The notes under the pieces: model-generated | Seen by the model: only the letters and a program-made list of their open reading frames with translations | The model's database searches: none | What the model was told of the DNA's origin: nothing | Made by a program: the position numbers and the translations under genes | Part shown: piece by piece, positions 11,703 to 21,959 of the stretch | How positions within the stretch are numbered: the first letter of the stretch is position 1 | How the letters are laid out: each line of letters starts with the position of its first letter | DNA from: Nelumbo lutea | Lineage: Eukaryota; Streptophyta; Magnoliopsida; Proteales; Nelumbonaceae | NCBI GenBank assembly: GCA_022828595.1 | Contig: JAKGHH010000006.1 | Coordinates: 15,620,499 to 15,684,498, forward strand | Direction: 5' to 3' | DNA length: 64,000 nucleotides

Positions 11703-12224
11703 CTATGCAGCGCCCTCGGCAGTGGGAGCAGGGACATCGGCAACCTCAATAGCTGGGTCCTTTGCAGCAGAAGCAGTTGGATCCTTGATGGTGGGAGTAG
11801 GAGGGACTTCAGCTTCTGGCACTCCTAGCTTGTCTATTGGGAAGTCGGGCATTAGCTTCAACACCTGAAGCTTAGCGTCTCCAATGACCTCCAAGTAGGA
11901 GTCGACCCCATAGTCAGTGAGGACCTCCTAGTACTCAACGATCATCTTCCAAATGGCGACAATGCCCTTAGCCCTCTCCTCAGCCTCCGTCGCTTGCATC
12001 CGAGTTGCCGCCAAAGCCTCGTCAAGTGGGACACGCTCCAGCTCGGACTTCTTCAAGGCTTCCTTGAGCTCGGTCATTAGGGCCTTCTTTGCCTTAAGGT
12101 CCTCATCTAGAGTCTTCCCCAGCTCCTTCTCTTCATTCACAGCCAAGACAGTTGTGTCCTGGCCACTCTCGGCCTCGGCGACTTGCACCTCAAACCTTTC
12201 CCTCTTCTTCTTGGAGTTCACCAA
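11703..12224 (-). pseudogene. Antisense ORF C-terminal coiled-coil part
   Basis: Two minus-strand open frames, 12224-11928 and 11894-11703, form the C-terminal part of a plant transposon accessory protein. The first is a charged heptad-rich stretch (KKKRERFEVQVAEAESGQD, then KALMTELKEALKKSELE), predicted to form a coiled coil. After the tag at 11928 comes VIGDAKLQVLKLMPDFPIDK and a Pro/Ala-rich tail. In proteins with a Transposase_28 domain such a coiled coil follows the domain. The N-terminal domain is found on the same strand at 18375-19294. Function is unknown even in intact copies. Confidence 0.6.
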
Positions 12225-12820
12225 ATGCTAGTGAAGAACTTCCACTTTGTCGCTAAAACCGACAAAGTACCAGTACACCTACAATAAGAAAACCATCATC
12301 AATGACTTGGAGCAAAGGAATGAATTTTTCACTAAGGCAACGAAACAAGAAGGCAATGTACCTCAGCCAGGTGCTACAACGCAAGGTCCCGAAGGTGCGG
12401 GAACCCTTCATTCACCATAGCCATCTGATCCCCGGGAGGGATCATCCCCATGACAAGGGCCTTCCCGATGCCCCAAGCATCGAGGGAGTACCCATCAACT
12501 TCCCAATGCGGGTGGAACATCTACCTCGTAACCAATTGCCCCTAACCCTATGGTTTAGATGAAGGGTGAGGGCCTAAAGGATGAGGCGCCCTCGCGACCC
12601 CCTTGGTTGAAGGCCCCCTCAGAGTGTTGCTGCCTTCTCATCCTCTTTGGCTGCCCTTGGCTAGGTGGTCCCTCTACATTGGCCTCTTTCCCATGGGGGG
12701 TTGAGGCAGATCAGTTGGCCTCTTCTGGCCAGTCTCTCAAAGCCAATCTTCCTCGGCCGGCCTCTTCCCTCGATCACCCCAACGTCGGCTGGTGCAAGCA
12801 ACCGAGGCACCGCCTCCCGT
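12225..12820 (-). other. Middle of antisense ORF, degraded
   Basis: GC-rich like its neighbours and probably the linker of the antisense protein (for example the minus-strand frame 12849-12661). No domain is recognisable. The direct repeat starts at about 12821. Confidence 0.35.
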
Positions 12821-13509
12821 TGTAGGTACATAGTGGTCACCAAGACCATCAGAGTACAATAGGTGTCAAACCAACACTACACAAACGCCTGTGATGAATC
12901 CATAACCCATTGCATGTTTGTGATGAGTTCATAGCTCATCACAAATTTACAATGAACTCATACCCGGGATAGGTCGCAATGAACTTCGGATAGCACGAAT
13001 CTATGATAAAGCTTAGACAGGCGTGAATCTATGATGACCTATAAGACGCGCACGGACTTTCAATGAACCACAAACACGCGCGAAGTTGCGATGAACCCGA
13101 CACCATTACAGAACTGCAAAATTACAGTAGATCAGGAATAAATTACAGATACACATGCATCTTTAAATTACACATGTGGGTTTAATAAAAGTACGCCTGC
13201 CAAACAATGACATCACCCACGCCATATCAATATAGTAGAGTCACATACGAAGAGAATCCGAAAGTGATAGGATTCTCTAATAATGATCCCTTAATAGTCA
13301 AATGAAGGGAAAGATCTCATTTCCTATCAGAAAAGGTTTCATTTCATAATAGGAAAGAACTTATTTCTTGATAACCTTAACTTCCTCTCTATAAAAGGGA
13401 GAGAACAATTCTTCCTCAGAAAAAAAAAAAAACACAATTATAACTTGGATCTAAGATTTCTCGTAGAGGAGGATTTTCCCTTCTCTCTTCTCTTCCTCCC
13501 TCTTCCCCA
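12821..13509 (+). repeat. Direct repeat copy 1 (possible LTR)
   Basis: It matches 17590-18139 from ACATAGTGGTCACCAAGACC to the CT-rich end at TCTTCCCCA. It begins TG and ends CA, as LTRs do, and has a TATA box (CTATAAAAGGGA, about 13397-13408) about 100 bp before the end. Copy 1 is longer because it contains about 95 extra bases around 12960-13070, made of GATGAAC/AATGAAC-type phrases. The flanking 5-mers (cccgt before, tgtct after copy 2) do not match and no primer-binding site follows, so the LTR reading is unproven. Confidence 0.6.
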
Positions 13510-15840
13510 CGTCCTTCCTTAGATGTTGTTTCCATAATAATTAGATGATTAAGTATGCATTAGTTTCCTTATCATGGATCGATTGTTGATTAGTATAAAC
13601 CATCTCCCTTATCATGGATCAATTGTTGATTAGTTTCCTTTCACCTTGCGGTTTGGGATCTTAGTTTGCATCATCTGAATTAACGTGAGTAATTCACTAA
13701 TGTCACATCATAATCTAATACGGGTGATTAGATATTTGTGATCATCTATTATCAAACTTTAGTTAATACCCATTTTGGATAATGTGAAAAGTTCGTATCT
13801 TGTTTTGACCCATGGTAACTCCTCTCGATTAGCTAATAATAAAGTGTCTTTTGTGCAATTGAATAATTGGTTTTTATGGTTGTTATTTTTTTTGTTTTAT
13901 TTTATATCATCATATTATTTTCATCGACATAATAGATTAACTTGATTATTTTCTCCTTTTTTTGTTTTAATTTATTCTGTTTTTTTTTTCTTTTTTTCTT
14001 TAATTTCTTTCAATCCAGGTTGTTGTGTTTGCTTCATTTTGATTAATGATATCTCATATTGAAGTCAATTTTATTTGGTTACTCCCTCTTATGCAGTTAT
14101 ACGATTCTCATCTTTTTCTTATTCAATAATGCTGTTTATCTTTTCATAATTGTCGTTATTTCAAATTGTATAGTGGCTAATTATGTTTATGTCTGTTATT
14201 CATGCTTGCATTCGGTCCCCCATGTGGGCCCTACCTATTGGACCTAGGAGAAGGGTGCCTAACTTCTTCCTTCTCCCATGCATCTGAGTTTTACCTGAAC
14301 TGGTTTATCTGGTGCCTCGAACTATGGAAGTCACTATTAAAACAAAACTGTTAAAAAAAAATCATTCTCGAAAGTCCTATCACCTCCATTTCCGAATCTG
14401 ATGGGTGGCAACTCCATTTCCAGCACAAGTGGCAAGTCAGCTTAGAATTTTTGTTCAAAACTGGATATTTATAGATTACAAAAATGATTATATTTAATCT
14501 TCATAATTGATAATATTAAATCGTATGTTCAGTAATTAAATGCTATAATATTATAATATCATAACATTATAATTATATTTCAATGTTTACAATCATTCGA
14601 TAATATTTTATACCCTTTAAGTCTTAGCTACTAAATTTACTTATTTCAGAAATTAGAATTTTTAGTAATTGTAATACTAACAATCATAATATTACTGAAA
14701 ATAATTACTGAATTCAAAAATAAGTAAAATCCTGAAATCTCTAATAATTACTAAAATGCAACCTTTTTTTTTGAAATTTCCGAAAATGCTGAGATTGGAA
14801 TAATTATTGAAAAGAAAAAAAAATAATTATGTCAAATAGCATTCAGAATTTTAGAATTAGGGAGTTTTTTTTTTTTTACATCAGCTTGATTTAGTAAAAA
14901 GTCCATTTAACATTATTGTCAGATTCATAAATCCTATATTATTTATGTAATCAAGCAAAATACCCATTGGATCCTACTATTTGATTTTGAAACTCTGTTT
15001 TATCTATGTGATTTAGTGAAACTTCTATTTGTCAGATTTTGAAAATCCGCTTCACTTATTGATATTTAAATTATGGTCCAATATTGTTATTTGCTGGTAT
15101 TTAGTGTTTCAATTTCTGTTGATAATCTGTCCAAACCCAACTTTGACAAATCTAAAATTCAAATGATCAATTAAATTGATCGGCTTAATGTAGTTTATTG
15201 TTATATGTTCTTTATTCTTTTTTTTAATAAACGGAAATTATTGTAAAAAATTATCAATTTCATTTTGTTAAAGCATGGAACATGTTCGCACCTTAAAGTA
15301 TCCAACGTGCCTGCACATTTTGAATTTTGAAATCATTCCTTTAACCCCGGGCTTCAACATTTATTGTAATCAAATTAAAACTAACAAGATAGCAATATTG
15401 CATAATTTAGGCTTCCTAACTAAAAGATTGTTTTCTGGATAACTCTCAAAGCATGTTATTTGAAAACGACATTTCAAGTCAAACAGTTATTTCCTCAAAG
15501 CACGCTTTTGTCACAAAACACTTATCCTGTAAGGTTTTCCCATTCAAATAGTTATTTTCCAAAACATACTTTCAATGCCATCTTCTAAGATATATAAAAT
15601 ATATTTCACAAAAGCGTGATTTTAAGATATGATTTTTCTTTTTTTTTTTTTCACAGTAAAAATACGACTTTGAGTTAGGTTAACAAATTTTGAAATGAGT
15701 TTTTATGCATTCATTAGATATTTTGCAATGTACTTTAAGTATTGTGATGAAGTTGTGATGCACTGATATATCCCGAATAGTATGATATAACTGTTGTTAA
15801 TGGATATATTTTGACTTTTGCGATAAATCTTGACCATGCC

Positions 15841-15860
15841 TATTATATATATATATATAA
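15841..15860 (+). repeat. (TA)n microsatellite
   Basis: An uninterrupted TATATA run directly before the minisatellite. Confidence 0.9.
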
Positions 15861-15862
15861 AT

Positions 15863-16225
15863 CCTGGCAACCCCAGATGCACTCATTCCCTGGCAACCCC
15901 AGGCGTGCTCATATCACCTATCAACCCCAAGCTTGCACTCAAATTCCCCAACAACCCCGGAAAGGCCCTAGCAACCCTAGGCATGCTCATATCACTTGGA
16001 AACCCCACACTCTTACTCAGATTCCTTAGCAACTCTAGAAAGGTCCTAGCAACCCCAGGTATGCTTATATAACTTAGCAACCCCAGGCTTAAACTTAAAT
16101 CTCCTGACAACCCCAGGAAGGCCCTGGTAACCCCCAGGCACACTCATTTCACCTAGCAACCCCAGGCTTGCACCTAGACTCCATGGCAACCCCAAGCATA
16201 CTCACATCCCCAGGCAACCCCTATG
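15863..16225 (+). repeat. Higher-order CAACCCCAGG minisatellite
   Basis: About 14 subunits share the core GCAACCCCAGG. They come in three kinds in a fixed order: about 28 bp ending in TGCTCATAT, about 30 bp ending in CACTCAAATTC, and about 20 bp ending in GGAAAGGCC. One trio of about 78 bp is repeated about four times with divergence. The last units are less regular. Frames stay open on both strands through much of it, which is a by-product of the repeat. Confidence 0.85.
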
Positions 16226-17036
16226 GGGGCTTCATCGACATCAGGTATTATTCCTATTTAATTTATAAATGTAAATACTTTATCTAACTTATAAGTGCAA
16301 TGGTCTAAGGGGGAACACATTCCACTCGTCCCATACATGATTGTGATGAAACTCTGACTTATGCTAATTATTTATGCTATGATTGAACCCCAATTGTATT
16401 GCCCATGAAGGGCTTCGCCCTCTTAAGCCACAACAACCATCGATCCTTAGGTGGGTAGCAAAACTGCACTTTCCTACAAATAATTCAAACTTCCCTTTCT
16501 ATGAACACGTTAATTATCTACTTATTTACATAACGTTATTTGGGATAACTCCTCCGTACCTGATAGTATCTCAGATGTTGGAACAACACTGTTCATTTTT
16601 CTATAATGACCTGCGATAAGGTTCACCATGCTTTTGCTAATACTTGATTGTGAAATTTTCAAACAGGAGCTCGACTCTAAAATACTTGAATTTTATTATT
16701 TTTGATGTTACCTAAAAAACCTGCAACGTCCCTTCCAATGTCAGTAGACACTTGCAACTTCCTTTATTCTCAACGACATTTAACACTTGTGCTGAGCCTC
16801 TAAACTAAGGGGCACACACAATTTTCTTTTTCTATAGTAATTCAGAATTAAAGGGCCGATTATACTCGAAATGGTACTCGATTAATTTCTAGAATACTTA
16901 CAAAAAGTACTTATTTGTGACGGAATGCACAAAATAACCAAACCATTCGATATTTGCAAGTTGCAATAAAATTCATAGACCACGCAACTTCCAAGCCGCA
17001 TTACACACAACTTTGATTCAGACCCTTTCCTACAAA

Positions 17037-17249
17037 CTAATATGCGATAAAGTCTTGTACATGTGCCTTGAAGTCCATCAAATCCTTCACCTTTGCTTCG
17101 TATCCAACCCTCACCTTATGCTGACAACCACACTTCTCCATGAGGGCTTCTAGCTTCTCAGTAGACTTTGAGAGATTGGCCTTGACCACTTTAAGACAAA
17201 GGTCACACACATAGCAAACATCACCTAAGTGTTTCTCGATAGAAGACAT
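17037..17249 (-). CDS. Unrecognised 70-residue small ORF
   Basis: I do not recognise this product. The minus-strand frame starts at 17249 (MSSIEKHLGDVCYVCDLC) and is lysine- and cysteine-bearing, with a helix-prone middle (KANLSKSTEKLEALMEKC). It ends at FKAHVQDFIAY. It has no clear signal peptide or membrane segment. It lies inside the 13510-17589 interior and is most likely a fragment of a transposon accessory ORF, or chance. Confidence 0.2.
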   Translation of the reverse strand: MSSIEKHLGDVCYVCDLCLKVVKANLSKSTEKLEALMEKCGCQHKVRVGYEAKVKDLMDFKAHVQDFIAY

Positions 17250-17589
17250 TCTATCAAGATACAGGGGGACTGAACATTAAAGTAGTCAACTACTCATTTT
17301 ACTTGTTTCTTGATACAATGACTTCTATCAAGAAATATGGGGTTTGAAGTACAAAACCATTGAACTATACCCACATTCTTCTATGATTTTTCCATCACTT
17401 ACATCTTCAAAAATTTCGATAACCCAAAAAGTAAGTACGAGTCAACATGACACCCGATCAAAAAGATAGGGGGGCTGAATCACAAAATGAAAACTCTCGA
17501 TTCCCATCCAAGAACATTACTAAGTTGAATACCACAATTCTTATTGACAAGTTCATACTTGTCAATAAGCATCTCACCAAATGATTTTT

Positions 17590-18139
17590 TTTTGATACAT
17601 AGTGGTCATCAAGACCATCAGAGTATAAAAGGTGTCAAACCAACACTACACGGACTCCTGTGATGAATCCATAACCCATCGCACATTTGTGATGAGTTTA
17701 TAGATCATCGCAAATCTGTGATGAACTCATGTGAACCCTGAACACGAGCAAAGTTATGATGAACTCAACACCATTATAGAACTGTGAAATTATAGTAGAT
17801 CGGGAATAAATATCGGATACACGTGCGTCTTTAAATTATGCATGCGGGTTTAATAAAAGTATGCTTGCCAAACGATGATGTCACCCACACCACATCAGTA
17901 TAATAGGGTCACATACGAAGAGAATCCGAAAGGGATAGGATTCTTTAATAATGATCCGTTAATAGTCAAACAAAATGAAAGATTTCATTTGCTATCAAAA
18001 AAAGATTCAATTTCCTAACAAGAAAGAACTTCTTCCTCAAAAAATAAATAAATAAATAAATAAACACAATAATAACTTAGACCTAGGGTTTCTCATAAAG
18101 GAGGATTTTCCCTTCTCTCTTCTCTTCCCCCCTCTTCCC
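17590..18139 (+). repeat. Direct repeat copy 2 (possible LTR)
   Basis: Second copy of 12821-13509, with the same order of sequence and the same CT-rich end. It lacks about 95 bp of the GATGAAC-rich part. The TATA-box area of copy 1 is also shortened here and replaced by an AAATA run (18040-18064). Differences between copies are numerous, so the duplication is old. Confidence 0.6.
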
Positions 18140-18374
18140 CATGTCTTTTCTCTCTCTTTCCAGTCACCATCTCTGGACCTTGGGAGAACTGACCAATTAC
18201 CAAAAGTCCACGGTGAAAACACCCATGGCACCTACATCTGTGAAGGGTTGTCGCCCGATGTCCTCTTCTTGGACTTGGCCTTTCCCAATAGCATCTGCTT
18301 CGCGTCCATCGGCATCTCTGTAGATAAGTGAAGCACACATTAGCACCTCCAATAAAGAAAAGAAAGCTGACATG

Positions 18375-19294
18375 TTAAAAGCCGAGGGCAAGAATTCTCC
18401 TACTGAGGCGGGTAGGGCTGAGACCAACAAACACCAATAGAAGTTCTTCCTCCACTAGGGGCTTAGCTCGGATAGTCCTTGACACTCGGATGTGGGTGGT
18501 CACCTCGGCTTCATTGTTCCGGAGATAAGGAGTGGGCTTCTCAACAGTGAGGTTTAGCTCCCCCCAGCCCGACCTGAGGTTCAGCTCCCCCCAGCCTGAC
18601 CTGAATGACCAACCCTCGGGATAAGAGACAAAGAAAAACTTGCTCTTCCAGTGGAGGACAGAGGTGGGGTTGTCGATAGCTCGGCCTCGGTGGGCTTGGA
18701 AGTAATATATGCCCTCTTCACGAGGGTGTGGCCTCGATACGAACATGGCCAAAAGATCTTCTCAGTCAACTCCATGCCTCGGAGGCAAGCCATCACCAGC
18801 AAGGCAATAATGGTCCTGAGAGTGTTGGGGGCCAGTTGACTAATCGAAATGTCGTACCACCTCAGCAATGCGAGGATAAGAGGATGGGGGGGAAACTTAA
18901 GGCTAAACTTTAAGTAGTGTTGGTAAATGCATATCTCCCCCTCCTCCAACGTCCACAACCGATCACCAGTATTTAGAACCCTACGTATATAGGACCAAGG
19001 GATATAATACTTCCGAGCCAAGGTCTTCACCTTCTCGAAGCGGAGGGTACTATCCTGCTCTAAATGCGGAAGATGTCCTATTGACACCCCTCGGGCTGCA
19101 TACTCGGCCACTAGCCTCGGATTGGGTTCAGGAACTTCCTCGCCCTTGACCACATCAAGTGATCCTAGGGACCCCTCGACCTCCCTAGGCCTCGTAGATC
19201 CAACACTCTCATTGGGAGAATCATTGCCCCTTCGGTTGCATTCAACGCCTACACAAGCAGTACTCTCCTTCAGCACCTTGACCTCAGGCCTCAA
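18375..19294 (-). pseudogene. Antisense ORF N-terminal part, Transposase_28-like
   Basis: The minus-strand frame starts at 19294 and runs about 180 residues before a frameshift near 18740, then continues in the frame of 18752-18375. It contains the domain catalogued as putative gypsy-type transposon (Transposase_28): YYIPWSYIRRVLNTGDRLW, then EEGEICIYQHYLKFSLKFP and ISQLAPNTLRTIIALLVMA. After the shift, NPTSVLHWKSKFFFVSYPEGW continues the same protein. A 27-bp tandem duplication gives RSGWGELNL twice (18541-18600). The protein is an accessory product of Tat-type retrotransposons with no established biochemical role. Frame damage makes it a pseudogene. Confidence 0.7.
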
Positions 19295-20318
19295 AGTTGG
19301 GACCTTGGGCTCACTCGAGTAGTCTCCACTGCTGCTAGCAGGTGATGGGCTTCAGAAGGAGCTTGCTTCCGAGGGATCTAAGAGTTCATAGCACTTTGGG
19401 CTAGAGTCTGAGTAGGACATAATAGCAGAAATGTTCTTTACCTAAGGAAACGAAGTCTGGAGAGCTCTAAGGAAGTAAAAAGGAAGGTCGAGGTCTCTTA
19501 GAACTATAAGTGCTTGGAAGTAAATGGTGAAGGTGAACTCGGCTACGGAGCAATCGCCTCTACGTTCTAGTCAAGCAACCGACATGCGTCGCTCGCCTCA
19601 GGAAGACAAACAACACCGGGCGGGCCAATTGGTCTGCTCACTCCGTCGACTAGTTCGCCCAACGATCTTGAACCGGAGGTAGCACAGCCCAGGCATCTTG
19701 GTGCCCATCTTGCATACAGACTTGATGCAGTGATCTAAGAATGTTGGGAATTGGTTTGCTCACTCCGTCGACTAGTTCTTTACTATGTTTTTACAAGAAA
19801 AATATTAGAGGGTATCAGGTTCACATACCCATATCGATCTAAGAAAGTTGGGAATTGGTTTTGCTGAAATAGTATTGCTGAATTGGCTTCACGTACGCAC
19901 TACGTCATCTTCAGTTGGAGACCAATTTTGGGATTGATATTGAGCGTGAAATACCACTCTAGGATCCGCACACTGTGGTCTCCATATCATGTATGATCAG
20001 TTTTAACTTAGGTTTCAAATCTGATCCGGTTCAATGCAAGATCGATCATGAAATTTTAGATTTTAAAAGGGATAATAGCATATAAAGACAACTTTTGAGC
20101 CTTAATATCAATAAAAGTAATATTATTATAAAAATTTCATAAATAAGTTAAACTTTTGAAAATAATATCAATTAAGGACAAAATCGTTGTTCATCTTCTT
20201 CTTCTTGCAATTTTTGTTCACCAGTGCCGCCGCCTCTGGCAACACCTCCGCCTATCTCCACCCAGGTAGACGGAAACAGAGGCGATGGCAGCGGAAGAGA
20301 ATATGATTTTTTATTATA
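19295..20318. other. No gene; short duplicated phrases
   Basis: No coding signal. Two phrases are duplicated: GCTCACTCCGTCGACTAGTTC at about 19638 and 19760 (with AATTGGT before it) and GATCTAAGAATGTTGGGAATT at about 19732 and 19833. These may mark the eroded end of the Tat-type element. Bases 20160-20315 include a TTC-rich run. Confidence 0.4.
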
Positions 20319-20970
20319 GGTACACCGACCCATTGACCTATGGCGACTAGTTGCCAAAATTCTCACAAGACCAGTCCATTGCAATGAAGGGATCGCTCGA
20401 ATTCCTAGGACTAAATTACTACCCTTGCTGATTATGCAACCAGCGCTTTCACCGCAAGTTACCTTACAGATTCTCGAGTGACTTTGACATCGCAAGGGAA
20501 CGGTGTCCCCATTGATCCAAAGGTATTGGTTTTATATCAGCAACTAATCGATCAATCAACTCATTCTATTAAATAAATGGATTAATTAGCAGTTTATGAG
20601 TTATGTGTTTGATTAATTCACAGTCTAGTTCGGATTGGCTTTATGTATACCCAAGAGGAATTCGAGACACGTTGCTCTATGTAAAGGCACGATACGATGA
20701 TCCAACCATTTATATTACAGAGAATGGTGAGCTAATCAATCACGTACAGTTGATCTGTTTCCTTCTGTAATTAATTTTTCCCATATATCATGAGACGTTG
20801 ATGGTCACAAGTGGAGAAGCTGCTGATATATATTATTTTCTTCAATTGATTTGTTTGTTAGGAGTTTCAAAGGTAGACAACAATGCATTGACGTTGGAGG
20901 AAGCCCTGAGAGATGACCTGAGAATAGATTCTCATCGTCGTCATTTCTATTTCCTTCAAAGAGCTATCCA
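20319..20970 (+). pseudogene. Glycosyl hydrolase family 1 beta-glucosidase fragment
   Basis: Three consecutive exons of a plant family 1 beta-glucosidase survive. The first (20319-20522) encodes YTDPLTYGD, then a stop, then LPKFSQDQSIAMKGSLEFLG, a second stop, and after a frameshift LTDSRVTLTSQGNGVPIDPK. The second (20624-20726) is fully open: SDWLYVYPRGIRDTLLYVKA and IYITENG, which holds the catalytic nucleophile Glu of ITENG. The third (20862-20970) is open: NNALTLEEALRDDLRIDSHR and HFYFLQRAI. Introns have GT-AG ends and keep phase. The N-terminal barrel half and the last exon are missing, and about 12 codons are lost after TYGD. hAT copy 2 begins 210 bp downstream. It is a dead fragment. 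Confidence 0.88.
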
Positions 20971-21959
20971 GTGAGTTGGGATAGTATTCTTTCATTCTTT
21001 TCTGTGTGTTTCCTTTTCCCCTTCCATTTCATCGTTGCATTGAAATTGAAACTACAGCAGATTGATGGGTATTGGTTAAACATTAATGTAAAAGACTGAA
21101 GTGAACGAATGCTGGTTGATTAGATTTTTTTTTAATACATGTTGAATACTTGTCCTTCTCCGATGCATAGCTGTAACATATAGGGTTAGCATGCTGGTCC
21201 CAACCAGCACGTAGGCTGTGCCATAGAATAACCCATACCCCCGGGCCATGTTGGGTTTGGAGTTTTAGGCCCGCGGGTCAGCATAGCACGACATGACAAA
21301 GCAGGTCATGCTGGTATGGGCTCACGACACGGTATGGCACAACCTGTAGCACAGCATGGCACAACCAAACTGAGTAGTTTTTGTTTTTTGGGGGGATTTA
21401 CATAAATTCCCCCAACAATTATAAACAGGGGGTATTATGTATTTTGGATTTGGGGGAGAAAAAATGATAATAGTGCTCCCCTAACAACTATATAACATCT
21501 AGTTTGGGGGGCATTTGGGTAAAGTGATAATTAGCTTTATGAACAGTCAAAATACCCCTCTCAACAACTAAAAAATGACTAATTTTTAGGGTATTTTGGT
21601 CAAATGAATTAATTCCAATTCCTATAAGTACCTTTACCCTCCATTCTCATCACACCAATTCTCATATCCTCTCATACTCTCTTATACTTTCTCCTACTCT
21701 TATATACTATATTATACATAATCTCATACTCTCTCTACTCTCTAATTATCAACTTTATTCACATTTCAACAAGAAAAGGGCTTGATCAAGTATCTCAAGT
21801 TAGTAATTTGGGAGACTTGGAAGCCTCAATAGTTGAAATCAATTTGAGATTCTCAATTGGCAAACTAGATAAGTTGCAATTAAATTATTTTTTAGTTTTT
21901 TAGAGTTTTAATACTATAAGTTTTTAAAATGCCTGACTCCTCTTAAAATAAAATTTCAC

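Larger units (their letters stand above)
13510..17589. other. Interior between direct repeats; possible LARD-type element
   Basis: About 4 kb with no recognisable retroelement protein. It includes AT-rich DNA (13850-15850), a minisatellite (15863-16225) and one small minus-strand frame (17037-17249). A stretch at about 14205-14345 is related to 25855-25985, showing that part of it is repetitive. If the bounding repeats are LTRs this would be a large non-autonomous element of about 5.3 kb. Confidence 0.4.
7691..19600 (+). mobile_element. Tat-lineage Ty3/gypsy element with antisense ORF, nested insertion
   Basis: Composite element. Sense gag, protease, reverse transcriptase and integrase tail (7691-10925) are followed by an antisense ORF in two pieces (11703-12850 and 18140-19294), which flank about 5 kb bounded by direct repeats. 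Published plant Tat-lineage elements carry an extra antisense ORF between pol and the 3' LTR, so the order fits. LTRs were not identified, so both outer limits are estimates. An alternative is that the two antisense pieces come from two separate copies. Confidence 0.55.

Noticed and set aside
15883..16143. Open frames on both strands of the minisatellite
   Set aside because: Repeat periods and lack of stop triplets in the core explain them. No protein signal.
15863..16225. CRISPR-like array
   Set aside because: Repeats are adjacent subunits without unique spacers, and the sequence is plant nuclear DNA.
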